A stretch of 64,000 nucleotides of DNA from Lachnospiraceae bacterium UBA935 (GTDB lineage Bacteria > Bacillota > Clostridia > Lachnospirales > Lachnospiraceae), in assembly GCA_002293525.1 (NCBI GenBank), contig DBDJ01000006.1, positions 1 through 64,000 on the forward strand, written 5' to 3'. This document shows, in pieces, positions 1 to 7,769 of the stretch (positions are counted from its first letter, which is position 1; every line of letters starts with the position of its first letter). A model generated the notes under the pieces. The model was not told the origin of the DNA, did not search any database, and was given only the letters and a program-made list of their open reading frames with translations. Made by a program: the position numbers and the translations under genes.

Positions 1-15
1 TAGCAATCCCGATAA

Positions 16-213
16 TGCAGGTTAAGTGGCGGATATAAAGTGGCGTTAGCTTTTTCATTTAATGATATTATTGATCCAAACGGTAAGTATATAGATGATA
101 TTATCTTATCAATTGGTGCTAATGTTCTTGGTTATAGTTGTAGTGATTATACTATAAGCATAAATAGGACATATAGTTTTTATGTAGGAGGGCAGATAGA
201 TTGTCAAGAATAA
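16..213 (+). pseudogene. C-terminal remnant of an unknown protein
   Basis: The frame is open from just after a stop at 13-15 to a stop at 211-213 and has no credible start codon. It encodes about 65 residues rich in Ile, Asp, Ser and Tyr, with a run reading NDIIDPNGKYIDD. The composition looks like real protein rather than random sequence, and it ends overlapping the start of the next gene, as in a tight operon. It may be the tail of a gene that begins outside the window or a decayed fragment. I do not recognise the family. Confidence 0.3.
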
Positions 214-731
214 AAAAAATCATAGTTAAGATAATCATAAGTCTATTTGTAGTAGCGTGCAGTGTAATATTATTATCATTAGTGTATCAAGTTGTTTTTT
301 GGAATTATTTTTTTACTAATGATAAATACATTGCATCCTACGATAATCAATACGTCTATCTTCAATTAAGTTCGCCCGAAAAGACTATGTGCACCATAAT
401 AATTTTTGAAAATGATAAATCACAAAAATACATTTCTCATACATTGCCTTATTTTAATGAGAGAACAATGGGAGAAATCGCATGGGGTCTTAACTCCAAT
501 GACTTATTTGTTGATTCCAGAGACACAGGGCTGGCCGTCTATAGAGTAGTCGATGGAAATTGGGTGCATGGCCATACGGATGTAGAAGATAATCTGGATG
601 GCACTTTGACATATTCTATATACATTGATGGAATTAAACATGAGTTGTCAGATGATACAATCCCATCGAAAATTAAAGATCGTATCATTGAAATAGAAGA
701 AAAATATCATAGCGATAATAAACAGCCCTGA
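201..731 (+). CDS. membrane-anchored protein of unknown function (176 aa)
   Basis: A TTG start at 201 is preceded by a strong AGGAGG at 186-191. Residues about 5-33 form one hydrophobic membrane segment after a short basic N terminus; the rest is a predicted extracytoplasmic domain rich in Asp, Asn and Tyr. The gene is clearly AT-richer than the core genes further on. It lies in a stretch of decayed genes that includes an Rhs fragment, so it could be an accessory or immunity-type gene. That is only an inference from context; I do not recognise the family. Confidence 0.6.
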   Translation: MSRIKKIIVKIIISLFVVACSVILLSLVYQVVFWNYFFTNDKYIASYDNQYVYLQLSSPEKTMCTIIIFENDKSQKYISHTLPYFNERTMGEIAWGLNSNDLFVDSRDTGLAVYRVVDGNWVHGHTDVEDNLDGTLTYSIYIDGIKHELSDDTIPSKIKDRIIEIEEKYHSDNKQP

Positions 732-864
732 TACTTTTTGGAAATAGTACATTAACATTGCTTTTTCATGATACGTGCTAAATGATCAGAGTATGAAGCT
801 GAATAAGCAGAGACTCTTCTATGCACGAAATAATGTTTTCGAAGAAGGCGATAGATGAAGCTGA

Positions 865-1170
865 TCAACCATACCGGGTTTGATTATTAGTAAAACTACA
901 CAAAGATATATAGAGGGGAGAAATAATTGAAGGAAAAATCCAATGCATAACATCCACTTTATGCCAGATATATGTTGAAATTATTTTATTAAACGTAATG
1001 TCATCTAATATCACATATCCCTTCAACCACACATCAGAAGGACCAATGAATGATTTTCCGTATGTTCCCGATAACCAATAAGCAGATGTAATTCTTTCTA
1101 AAATCGGAAAGTGATTTACAAGGGGAGAGACATCTGTTCTGTACCCACGTGATAATGAGCTGTACCTGGA
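865..1170 (-). pseudogene. remnant of an unknown protein
   Basis: The minus strand is open for about 100 codons and ends at a stop at 865-867. There is no start codon or ribosome-binding site at its 5' end, which simply follows a stop at 1171-1173. The encoded text looks like real protein (for example SAYWLSGTYG and VILDDITF) and suggests a small globular domain. It overlaps another open remnant on the plus strand, so at most one is real over the shared part. I do not recognise the family. Confidence 0.25.
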
Positions 1171-1258
1171 TTATGATGTAGAGACAGAAGATGGCGGATT
1201 CATCAATAGAATTAATTTTGCTGTCCGAGAAGCCGATGAATGGCGGCCTGAGGGATAG
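1115..1258 (+). pseudogene. short C-terminal remnant, acidic
   Basis: The frame is open from after the TGA at 1112-1114 to a TAG at 1256-1258. It encodes about 47 residues, acidic and Tyr-rich, with the run DNELYLDYDVETEDGG. There is no start or ribosome-binding site. It reads like the end of a small cytoplasmic protein, such as those found behind polymorphic toxins, but there is too little left to name it. Confidence 0.25.
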
Positions 1259-1849
1259 CCTATAAAATAAATCGCCAGTAACTATGGCGGAAATACGGCA
1301 TTTCTTAAAGTACTGGTACGCATATCCGTTAAATTGCGACTACCGTAATCTTTGCCATCAGCTGACTGGCTGCGCGGTCATCGTCAGATTGCCGGGCCTC
1401 ATCAGCTCCGGTTCCGGCTCCCGAAAATAAGTATCATGAAAGCGGGGATTCCATGTAGAAGCAAGGTAAATGCGGCGGATATATGGAGGGAAAGAGCGTG
1501 CACCTTAAGCGTGGAGATCTCACAGGCGGTTTCATCAGCCGTAGTAACAACGAATTGTGAGAAGTCAGCAGAGCCTTATTCAGAAAAAAGTAAATCTTGT
1601 GGAAAATCAATGGGATTTATGCTATACTATTTAGGCTAATATCGCTCTGTTCGCCGTATAACGATGGCAGGACGGGGGAGCGTTTCACCCGCTTATTCTA
1701 AGCGTGTGAACCCACTTTGACACTTTCCCTCTTCGCGGGCAAAGATACCACGTGGGCGTTGCTACGGGCTTAATATCATAAAATGCACTTAAATTGGAAA
1801 TCAATTTAAGTGGCTGATCCATACAGTTAAACGGAAGGAGTTATAGATA
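1259..1849 (+). other. no intact gene; one structured segment, possibly a group II intron remnant
   Basis: No convincing gene is present. A 95-codon open frame at 1352-1639 lacks a ribosome-binding site and has unnatural composition. The stretch 1518-1562 can fold into a stem (TCTCACA with TGTGAGA) enclosing a smaller GGC/GCC hairpin, followed directly by AGTCAGCAGAG. That arrangement reminds me of the stretch before or within intron-encoded protein genes of bacterial group II introns, but no reverse transcriptase and no clear domain V is visible. A decayed intron end is therefore only a weak suggestion. Confidence 0.2.
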
Positions 1850-2149
1850 ATGGCCAAGGTGAATTTTTTCAATACCTACAAGCTTAAAAAGGGAGCGTCC
1901 GTCCCTGATTTTTTGAGTGCGGTCGAAAAGCTGAACGACGGATATATTTCCAAGCAAAAGGGCTATATTTCGTTTAGCCTGTTTGTTGACAGGGAAACAT
2001 GGGCCGACTCTACTTTCTTTGAAACAATGGAAGATGCAAAGAATTTTGCCGAAGCAAGCTGCCCGAACGAACTGGCGGAAAGATTTTATTCCTTCATCAA
2101 CTTAAGCACTTGCACAAGTCATTTCTTTTCTGTTGAGAAAAGCTGCTGA
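1850..2149 (+). CDS. small ferredoxin-like-fold protein, possible ABM-type monooxygenase domain
   Basis: The 99-aa protein starts at ATG 1850 behind GGAAGGAG. The pattern of a beta strand (VNFFNTYKL), a helix (VPDFLSAVEKL), then strands around KGYISFSLFVDR and a second helix resembles the dimeric alpha+beta barrel fold of antibiotic-biosynthesis monooxygenase and related proteins. No cofactor residues can be identified. It sits among transposon and Rhs debris, so it may be accessory cargo. The C-terminal end looks complete. The fold assignment is an inference from the pattern only. Confidence 0.5.
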   Translation: MAKVNFFNTYKLKKGASVPDFLSAVEKLNDGYISKQKGYISFSLFVDRETWADSTFFETMEDAKNFAEASCPNELAERFYSFINLSTCTSHFFSVEKSC

Positions 2150-2265
2150 CCACGAGGAAACGCAACAGGCGGGGATTGCTTCAAAAGTCCACAGACGTTG
2201 TTTGTGTACGGTACATACAAGGATGACCAAACTCCAAATTTCGGGTTGTTTTGCTGGTTCAGCTA

Positions 2266-2460
2266 TTATCTTGATAAAGAAATGGGTGTAATGGCTTGTA
2301 TTGGCGGCAACAAGCTGACTAAAGACCGCATCCATAAAACGAAAGTCAGGTATTCCTTGTGCATCATGCCGTACCGTCCGAGAGGCGGCGCGTCCGGCGG
2401 GTCTGACAGCCGTATGTTCGGCAGCAGATAATCTCCGACGTGCGTGTAGGAAATTTCCAT
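2266..2460 (-). pseudogene. truncated TnpV-like transposon-encoded protein
   Basis: The first 40 or so codons read MEISYTHVGDYLLPN, then RYGMMHKEYL, which matches my memory of the N terminus of TnpV, a small protein carried by clostridial Tn4451-like and conjugative elements. The start at 2460 has a good AAGGAG. After about position 2340 the similarity ends and the frame runs into unrelated sequence, so roughly two thirds of the usual length of about 115-120 aa is missing. It marks the former presence of a mobile element here. Confidence 0.55.
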
Positions 2461-2473
2461 AGGGTACTCCTTG

Positions 2474-2758
2474 AACGGAAAACTAGAGGAAATATCATCT
2501 GAAAGCGGTACTGCCAGATACTGCTATGATGCTGCTGGACATATAAGGGAACGTATCCTTGCGGGTGGGATCACCACACGTTATACACCTGATCCCCTGG
2601 GTCGACTCACAGAAATGGAACATCAAAAAGATGGTAATAAAACGGATTGGTTCCGTTACACCTATGACCCGGTCGGTAACATCACTCAGATCGAAAAGTA
2701 CCGGTTAGGTATGGAAGCTGACAGTGGACTTTTCCGATATGCTTATGATATGACGTAA
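2474..2758 (+). pseudogene. Rhs/YD-repeat protein fragment
   Basis: An open stretch of about 95 codons without a proper start encodes at least three YD-type repeats: RYCYDAAGHI, RYTPDPLGRL and RYTYDPVGNI, then RYAYD and a stop. YD repeats build the large beta-shell that encapsulates C-terminal toxins in Rhs and related polymorphic toxins. Here only an internal piece remains, without the N-terminal secretion part, the shell-closing core or a toxin tip. It is a decayed toxin gene. Confidence 0.7.
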
Positions 2759-2780
2759 CAAATTTGCCCGATTATCAAGA

Positions 2781-3059
2781 TTATTTTATCTCTCCGCACA
2801 TAATACAATATTTATTAGTACTGTTCCAAATATGTGTAGTCGTCCTTGATAATACATCTGTTTTTAAAACAAAATTGCACTGCGCACATTTTGTATATTC
2901 GTATACTGTTGTGGTACACCTTACCTTTTCTTGTGATGTACTCAGATAAACATGTCCTTGATGATTACATACCGCTGCATATGAGATCGTCGGACTACTA
3001 ACTTGTATAAACAAAGCAGCCAATAAAACAACAGCTAAAAATTTTTTAGATCTTTTCAT
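2781..3059 (-). CDS. small secreted Cys-rich protein (92 aa)
   Basis: I chose the ATG at 3059 because it lies just after GGAGGGG; an upstream ATG four codons earlier would bury that site. Residues 1-28 form a signal peptide (MKRSKKF, hydrophobic core, then a cleavage region ending in SYAA). The mature part has six Cys, including CAQC and CIMCG, plus two His, consistent with a small metal-binding or disulfide-linked exported domain. I do not recognise the family. It lies convergent with the Rhs fragment. Confidence 0.65.
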   Translation of the reverse strand: MKRSKKFLAVVLLAALFIQVSSPTISYAAVCNHQGHVYLSTSQEKVRCTTTVYEYTKCAQCNFVLKTDVLSRTTTHIWNSTNKYCIMCGEIK

Positions 3060-3074
3060 TCCTATCCCCTCCAT

Positions 3075-3438
3075 AATGTAGTTTCAATCACCTTATGGTA
3101 ACTGTTAATAAAATCAATATATTGAATAAAAAAATTATAACTTGATAAAGAAATTCTGTCAAGTTAATTTTCCTTAGTCGTGTAACTTTTTCGCTTTTAT
3201 TTACGATATGGCATTTGTGAGTGGTATTAGTGTATATTCTTGAAATATCGAAGTTTATCGCATAATAATAATATAAAACGTAATAATAATATTTATAATT
3301 AATATAACTTAAGAACTAAGGAGTAAAGGGAATCATTATAATTTGAAAAAGTATTAATATAAAAAGGGTTACTGTTAACAGGTAGTAGTTTACAATTTCA
3401 AGACAATATGTTACTATTTGTAAATACGGAGGTGCGCT
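3075..3438. other. AT-rich intergenic stretch
   Basis: About 360 bases of very AT-rich sequence separate two divergently transcribed genes. It must hold promoters for both, but I could not pick a convincing -35/-10 pair. I see no gene, repeat array or strong hairpin in it. Confidence 0.5.
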
Positions 3439-3774
3439 GTGAATTATTCCGATGAAAACGCGTTAATAAGATCAAATCTAATGGGATATACATCATTAAC
3501 TTTCGGCATTTCCGGTGTGGTTATCCTGCACCTGTGGCCGTTATCTATTTTTCATAGTGATGCCGTACCGACTGTATTAAGAATTATCGGGGTGATTCTA
3601 GGGATAGCGGGTCTTATTCTAGGTTTTCTGGCCGCATTGGAAGATGACTCCAAGAAGCGTATCATCCTGTTGGGCATCATTTTGTGCGTAATGTCGCTCC
3701 TGTGTAATATCGCTCCCCCTGATTCTCTGTATTCTTTTGCGTTTTTGCGTGAATGGGTATCGTACTACCCGTGA
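3439..3774 (+). CDS. small membrane protein (111 aa)
   Basis: A GTG start at 3439 follows GGAGGTG. The protein has three predicted membrane segments (residues about 15-38, 46-66 and 73-90) with a short acidic loop containing EDDSKKR. The GIAGLILGFLAALEDD pattern resembles the small DUF4190-like membrane proteins common in Firmicutes, but I cannot assign a family. No enzyme motif is visible. Confidence 0.6.
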   Translation: MNYSDENALIRSNLMGYTSLTFGISGVVILHLWPLSIFHSDAVPTVLRIIGVILGIAGLILGFLAALEDDSKKRIILLGIILCVMSLLCNIAPPDSLYSFAFLREWVSYYP

Positions 3775-3896
3775 TTGTAGAGGCTTTCAACTGGTTATTT
3801 TTTCGTCCGCTAAAGCGGACAGGTTTAGAAGGTTGAAAGAAAAGTACTTTCAGCTATTGATTTTGAGTGCGGCAGAGCCGCAGATGGGGTATAACT

Positions 3897-4127
3897 ATGA
3901 AAAATATCATCAAGATTTCTTCCGTCCCCGTATTTTTTGGATATTGTTTTACTTATTTTGTGACTTTCTTTTTCAGCTTGGAAGTATTCTTGCTGTTTCT
4001 CCCGTTTACCATGTCCTTTATAGCGGATTATGCTAATTTTAAAGCCTCAGCACCAAAAACGATAGTCGGCTTTTTATATATCCCCTTTATCATATTCTTG
4101 GTATTTTTTTCCGGCTTTCTTGCATAA
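3897..4127 (+). CDS. very hydrophobic small protein (76 aa)
   Basis: An ATG at 3897 starts a 76-residue protein made almost entirely of two or three membrane segments. The site ATGGGG upstream is a weak ribosome-binding sequence. The stop codon lies inside the first copy of a 17-bp tandem repeat. It overlaps no other likely gene and has plausible membrane-protein composition, but there is no recognisable family, so it may also be a remnant. Confidence 0.4.
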   Translation: MKNIIKISSVPVFFGYCFTYFVTFFFSLEVFLLFLPFTMSFIADYANFKASAPKTIVGFLYIPFIIFLVFFSGFLA

Positions 4128-4164
4128 ACGACTTTCTTGCATAAACGACTTTCTTGCATAAACG
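4114..4164. repeat. 17-bp tandem repeat, three copies
   Basis: Three adjacent copies of a 17-bp unit (CTTTCTTGCATAAACG plus one variable first base) at 4114-4130, 4131-4147 and 4148-4164. The first copy contains the stop codon of the small hydrophobic gene; the array separates it from the convergent spoVAC. Confidence 0.9.
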
Positions 4165-4173
4165 GCTCCCAGC

Positions 4174-4674
4174 TTACCCGATACCCATATTCCTGAAAAG
4201 ATAATAAACCAGCCCCAATAATGAGGACACAAAGATGCCATACAGGATAACCGGGCCGGCGATCGTAAAAATCTTACATCCGATCCCGAAGACTTGTCCC
4301 TCTGCTTTGTATTCAATGGCCGGAGCTGCTACGGAATTGGCGAATCCGGTGATCGGAACCAGGGCGCCGGCACCGCCGAACCGGGCTATTTTATGATACA
4401 GACCGAGACCGGTCAGGATCACTCCGATCAGAATCAGAAGCAGGGAACAGACACTGCCGGCCATTTCCTTTTCCATGCCGCGGTTTTCCGTAAGATATTG
4501 CGTGATAAACTGCCCTAAGGTGCAGATTGCTCCCCCACAAAGAAAAGCCTTTACCACCTGTGCGGCCAGACTGTGGGTGGGGGTTACCGTTTTCACATAG
4601 TCCTCATATTGTTTCTGTGAGTATTTTTGTTCTTCTATGCTTTTGCCCTCATTTTGCTTATCGTTGTTATTCAT
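4174..4674 (-). CDS. spoVAC: stage V sporulation protein AC
   Basis: This 166-aa membrane protein matches SpoVAC, part of the SpoVA channel that moves dipicolinic acid into the forespore and releases it at germination. Visible hallmarks are CLGGA-like segments after a polar N terminus, then GGAGALVPITGFANSV, and a FTIAGPVILYG segment; four or more membrane helices are predicted. The ATG at 4674 has GAGGAAG upstream. In most spore formers spoVAC is followed in the same direction by spoVAD and spoVAE; here spoVAD is divergent and no spoVAE is visible, so the operon has been rearranged. Confidence 0.9.
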   Translation of the reverse strand: MNNNDKQNEGKSIEEQKYSQKQYEDYVKTVTPTHSLAAQVVKAFLCGGAICTLGQFITQYLTENRGMEKEMAGSVCSLLLILIGVILTGLGLYHKIARFGGAGALVPITGFANSVAAPAIEYKAEGQVFGIGCKIFTIAGPVILYGIFVSSLLGLVYYLFRNMGIG

Positions 4675-4864
4675 AATTCTTCCTCATTATTTTTTTCTCA
4701 TGAATTTCCATATCCTGTCCTGTTGCATCCTGTTCTAGATTCATCGGATTATTCAGAGTAATTTTATTCGGTGTCATTTATAAAGATAGTTTTGGGAATA
4801 TCAGTTAAATTATGCATAATAGCCAATTTTTTTTTTATACTAACATTAATATTCATTAATCATA

Positions 4865-4973
4865 GGCAGATGACCATGGGCAGATGACCATGGGCAGATG
4901 ACCATGGCAGATTTCCAAGGGCAGATGATATTGAGGGTAAAGATGACATCGAGGGTAAAATGAGGTAAATAAG
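4865..4973. repeat. 14-bp tandem repeat and a second short direct repeat before spoVAD
   Basis: Three perfect copies of GGCAGATGACCATG lie at 4865-4906, followed by two degenerate copies. Next comes a direct repeat of GAGGGTAAA (about 4933 and 4953), which ends in the GAGGT ribosome-binding site of spoVAD. The array sits in the leader between divergent spoVAC and spoVAD. Confidence 0.9.
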
Positions 4974-6017
4974 ATGGCTAATAATAATTCGAATAATAAA
5001 TTATATAAAAGACAAAGTTTTGTTCCGTCCCGTCCCGTCTATATAGCGGCAAGTGCTTCAGTGGCAGGAACCAAGGAAGGTCAGGGTCCTTTCGGTGACT
5101 TGTTTGACATGGTTGGCAAGGACGACTTCTTTGGGTGCAAGACTTGGGAAGAGGCGGAAAGCACCCTTCAAAAAGAGGCGCTGCTGCTGGCTATGGGCAA
5201 GGCCGGTATTGATCAGGACGACTTGAGCTATCTGTTTGCCGGCGATCTGCTAGGTCAGTCGATTGCCAGCAGCTTCGGTCTGGCCTCCTTTCCGGTTCCC
5301 TTGATCGGTCTCTATGGGGCATGCTCCACCTGCGGCCTTTCCCTGTCTTTAGGAGCAATGGTACTGTCGGCAGGAATCGCTGACTTTGTCGGATGCGTGA
5401 CTTCCAGCCATTTTGCCAGCGCGGAGAAAGAGTTTCGTTTTCCGTTGGCTTACGGGAACCAGCGGCCGCTGTCGGCACACTGGACGGTGACCGGAAGCGG
5501 TGCTTTTATCTTAAGCAGCACCCATAGCGAAAAGTGCCGGGCCGAGATAACCGGCGTTACTTCGGGAAAAATCGTTGACTTCGGCTTAAAGGATTCGCTC
5601 AATATGGGAGCCTGTATGGCACCGGCGGCCGCCGATACCATTTACCGGCATTTTTGCGATTTCGGCAGCAAGCCGGAAGATTATGACAAGGTCATTACCG
5701 GTGACCTGGGAACGATCGGGCAAAAGGTGCTGTGGGATCTGATGCGCGAAAAGCAGCTGGATATTTCCAAAGTCCATATGGACTGCGGCGTGGAGATTTA
5801 TGATTTGCAGACGCAGTCGGCACATGCCGGAGGCTCCGGCTGCGGCTGCTGTGCGATAACCTTGTCAGCCTATATCTTGAAACAGATCGAAGAAAAGACC
5901 TGGAAAAAAATACTGTTTGTGCCGACCGGGGCGCTGCTCAGCAAGACCAGCTTTAATGAGGGCCAGACAATACCCGGGGTGGCGCATGGGGTTATGATAG
6001 AAATGGTCAGTTCCTGA
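4974..6017 (+). CDS. spoVAD: stage V sporulation protein AD
   Basis: The 347-aa product has the thiolase-like fold sequence of SpoVAD, the soluble dipicolinic-acid-binding subunit of the spore SpoVA channel. Typical stretches are FVPSRPVYI near the N terminus, GDLLGQ, GLYGACSTC and HAGGSGCGCCA near the end. Length is normal for the family (about 335-345 aa). ATG at 4974 is preceded by GAGGT. It is divergent from spoVAC rather than downstream of it. Confidence 0.92.
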   Translation: MANNNSNNKLYKRQSFVPSRPVYIAASASVAGTKEGQGPFGDLFDMVGKDDFFGCKTWEEAESTLQKEALLLAMGKAGIDQDDLSYLFAGDLLGQSIASSFGLASFPVPLIGLYGACSTCGLSLSLGAMVLSAGIADFVGCVTSSHFASAEKEFRFPLAYGNQRPLSAHWTVTGSGAFILSSTHSEKCRAEITGVTSGKIVDFGLKDSLNMGACMAPAAADTIYRHFCDFGSKPEDYDKVITGDLGTIGQKVLWDLMREKQLDISKVHMDCGVEIYDLQTQSAHAGGSGCGCCAITLSAYILKQIEEKTWKKILFVPTGALLSKTSFNEGQTIPGVAHGVMIEMVSS

Positions 6018-6226
6018 TATTTAATTTTGCCTTCTTGTTCCGTTTCACATCGGAAAAGTTTTTGGTTGCCGGAAAAGTTTATGGTTGCATAAATATTTTG
6101 CCTTAACGAAAAAATGATTGAAATAGAGCACCAAATGCATTAAAATAAAAAAGAGATTTCTAGAAGCCGGCTTCGGCCAGCAAGAATATTTGAACATATA
6201 TTTATTCATGAAAGGAAACCGAATAA

Positions 6227-6361
6227 ATGGTAATGATACTTTTAGGCGGAGGCCTGTTGCTGATACTGGTCGTGATAATCGTTGCAGTGGTTGCTTCCGT
6301 AACAGGCAGTGGCAACCCCATCCCTTATGGAGACGATGAAGATGGCGGACCGATTGTATAA
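6227..6361 (+). CDS. 44-aa single-pass membrane peptide
   Basis: ATG at 6227 follows AAAGGAAA. The peptide has one membrane helix (residues about 3-25) made of Leu, Ile and Val, then a short polar tail with an acidic GDDEDGG patch. It lies 210 bp downstream of spoVAD in the same direction and just before a strong terminator, so it may belong to the spoVAD transcript. Small single-pass proteins are common in spore membranes, but no function is assigned. Confidence 0.5.
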   Translation: MVMILLGGGLLLILVVIIVAVVASVTGSGNPIPYGDDEDGGPIV

Positions 6362-6387
6362 TGATAGCGATGTTATTGTGACAGAAG

Positions 6388-6416
6388 CGGTTAAGTGAAG
6401 CTCACTTAACCGTTTT
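6388..6416 (+). terminator. intrinsic terminator
   Basis: A perfect 11-bp stem (CGGTTAAGTGA / TCACTTAACCG) with a 3-nt loop is followed by TTTT. It ends the spoVAD side transcript. Confidence 0.9.
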
Positions 6417-6529
6417 ATCAATCACTGATCCGGGAATCCGAAATCTGACACATGATACATCTGATATACGCGATATCTAGTAGACAAAGTCATCCGATGC
6501 AGCATACAAAACAGTAGGAGGTAGGGAAA

Positions 6530-7201
6530 GTGCGGTATTTTTTTGATGGGAAGGCAGTAAAAAGCGGGGATAATTATACGATCAGGATACCTTTCAATGT
6601 ATGGGAAGTCTGTAAGAAAAGAGACGTGATTCAGGCCGACATAGTGCTGGATAACAAGATCATTGCCTGTGAACTCCTTCCTGAAAAAAAAGGCAATTAC
6701 ATAATACATCTCAGCAGTGACGAGGTCGCCCATATCGATATCAGCAAGGAGCATAAGATCTTGCTGCATATCAGCGGCAGCCTGATCGAAGTCGGCAAGA
6801 ACAGCCCTTATCACTTTGATAACCCGATCCGCAAGATCGACAGCATGGAAGTCATCATCCAGCCGGTTGACGGGCTGTGCGGCCAGACCTGCGTGGCGAT
6901 GTTAGCCGGAGTGACGATAGCAGAGGTCATGAGTGTCATGGACTGCCGCGAGTGGCAGGCGACCATGGCCATGATGATTTCTGCGCTTAATTATTATGGG
7001 ATCGACCACAGTGACATCGTCATCTACACCGAAGGGCGGGAGGCGACCTTGCCCAAATGCTGCATCATGATGGAAAAAATGGGCCTGTACTGCCATTATC
7101 TGGTACATTTTGACGGCAAATTTTACGACCCCAACATGGAAGTATTTACCGAATACGACATGACCAAGCTGCAGGGTTATCTGGAAGTAAAATGCGGCTG
7201 A
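6530..7201 (+). CDS. DUF1905-like domain fused to a C39-like cysteine peptidase domain
   Basis: GTG start at 6530 behind AGGAGG. Residues 1-75 resemble the DUF1905 beta-barrel (start MRYFFDGKAV, then IPFNVWE). Residues about 105-215 resemble a papain-fold C39-like peptidase: Gln111 and Cys117 in QPVDGLCGQTC, then His193 and Asp200 in LVHFDGKFYDPN would give oxyanion Gln, Cys, His and Asp. It has no signal peptide or membrane helix, so it should act in the cytoplasm. It stands alone after a terminator. The two-domain architecture is unusual in my experience; the substrate is unknown. Confidence 0.65.
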   Translation: MRYFFDGKAVKSGDNYTIRIPFNVWEVCKKRDVIQADIVLDNKIIACELLPEKKGNYIIHLSSDEVAHIDISKEHKILLHISGSLIEVGKNSPYHFDNPIRKIDSMEVIIQPVDGLCGQTCVAMLAGVTIAEVMSVMDCREWQATMAMMISALNYYGIDHSDIVIYTEGREATLPKCCIMMEKMGLYCHYLVHFDGKFYDPNMEVFTEYDMTKLQGYLEVKCG

Positions 7202-7267
7202 TTCTTTTAATAATTTCTTTAGAGACAATTTATTGCATTATAGCGGATAAAGAAGTAGGATGGATTC

Positions 7268-7408
7268 ATGAAACTTATCGGCAATAACCACAATAATAAC
7301 AATAATCAGCAATGCAATGATTGTTTCGCGTCTTGCATCAACCTAAAAAGGATGGGCAGCAATGAGAGAGAGAATAATCCGGTTTATGAGGGGCAGATAT
7401 GGCAATGA
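7268..7408 (+). CDS. possible 46-aa Asn/Cys-rich peptide
   Basis: ATG 7268 is preceded by GTAGGATG. The first half has a run of Asn and His then CNDC and a third Cys; the second half overlaps the start of the next gene by 47 bp. The overlap and biased composition leave it doubtful, but the start signals and the Cys spacing are plausible for a small spore or metal-binding peptide. Confidence 0.3.
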   Translation: MKLIGNNHNNNNNQQCNDCFASCINLKRMGSNERENNPVYEGQIWQ

Positions 7409-7754
7409 TAATCTTAACCGCTTTCTGATCATAATCACATTAATACTGTGGGCAGTATCATTATTGACCAGGTCACCGCTCACGATCGTCGGAATAGTGG
7501 GAATCTTCATCGTTTATTTCCGGCTGCTTTCCCGGAACATCTACAAAAGAGCGGAAGAGAACCGGATATACCTGACATACGAGAACCGGGTGAAGTCATA
7601 CTGGTGGAAACGCAAAGCCGCGTGGCGGCAGCGAAAGACGCATCATATTTACCGATGTCCGTCTTGCCGTCAAAAGATCAGGATACCGCGAGGAAAAGGC
7701 CGAATCGAAATATCATGTCCGCGATGCCGCCAGACTTTTATCAAAAAGAGTTAA
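7362..7754 (+). CDS. membrane protein with C-terminal zinc ribbon (130 aa)
   Basis: ATG 7362 follows AAAGGATG. Two close membrane helices (residues about 21-53) are followed by a basic region and a C-terminal zinc ribbon with CPSC and CPRC pairs about 20 residues apart. It lies 15 bp before the DUF5685 gene, and the pair is followed by a J-domain gene. I recall this kind of grouping in Lachnospiraceae. A role as a small membrane-bound nucleic-acid or protein binder is possible, but there is no direct evidence. Confidence 0.75.
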   Translation: MRERIIRFMRGRYGNDNLNRFLIIITLILWAVSLLTRSPLTIVGIVGIFIVYFRLLSRNIYKRAEENRIYLTYENRVKSYWWKRKAAWRQRKTHHIYRCPSCRQKIRIPRGKGRIEISCPRCRQTFIKKS

Positions 7755-7769
7755 GGGACAGGGGATGAC

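Noticed and set aside
1352..1639. 95-codon open frame on the plus strand
   Set aside because: No ribosome-binding site, unnatural amino-acid composition, and it covers a structured segment.
2198..2431. 77-codon open frame starting MFVYGTYKDDQ
   Set aside because: It overlaps the TnpV remnant on the other strand and has no ribosome-binding site.
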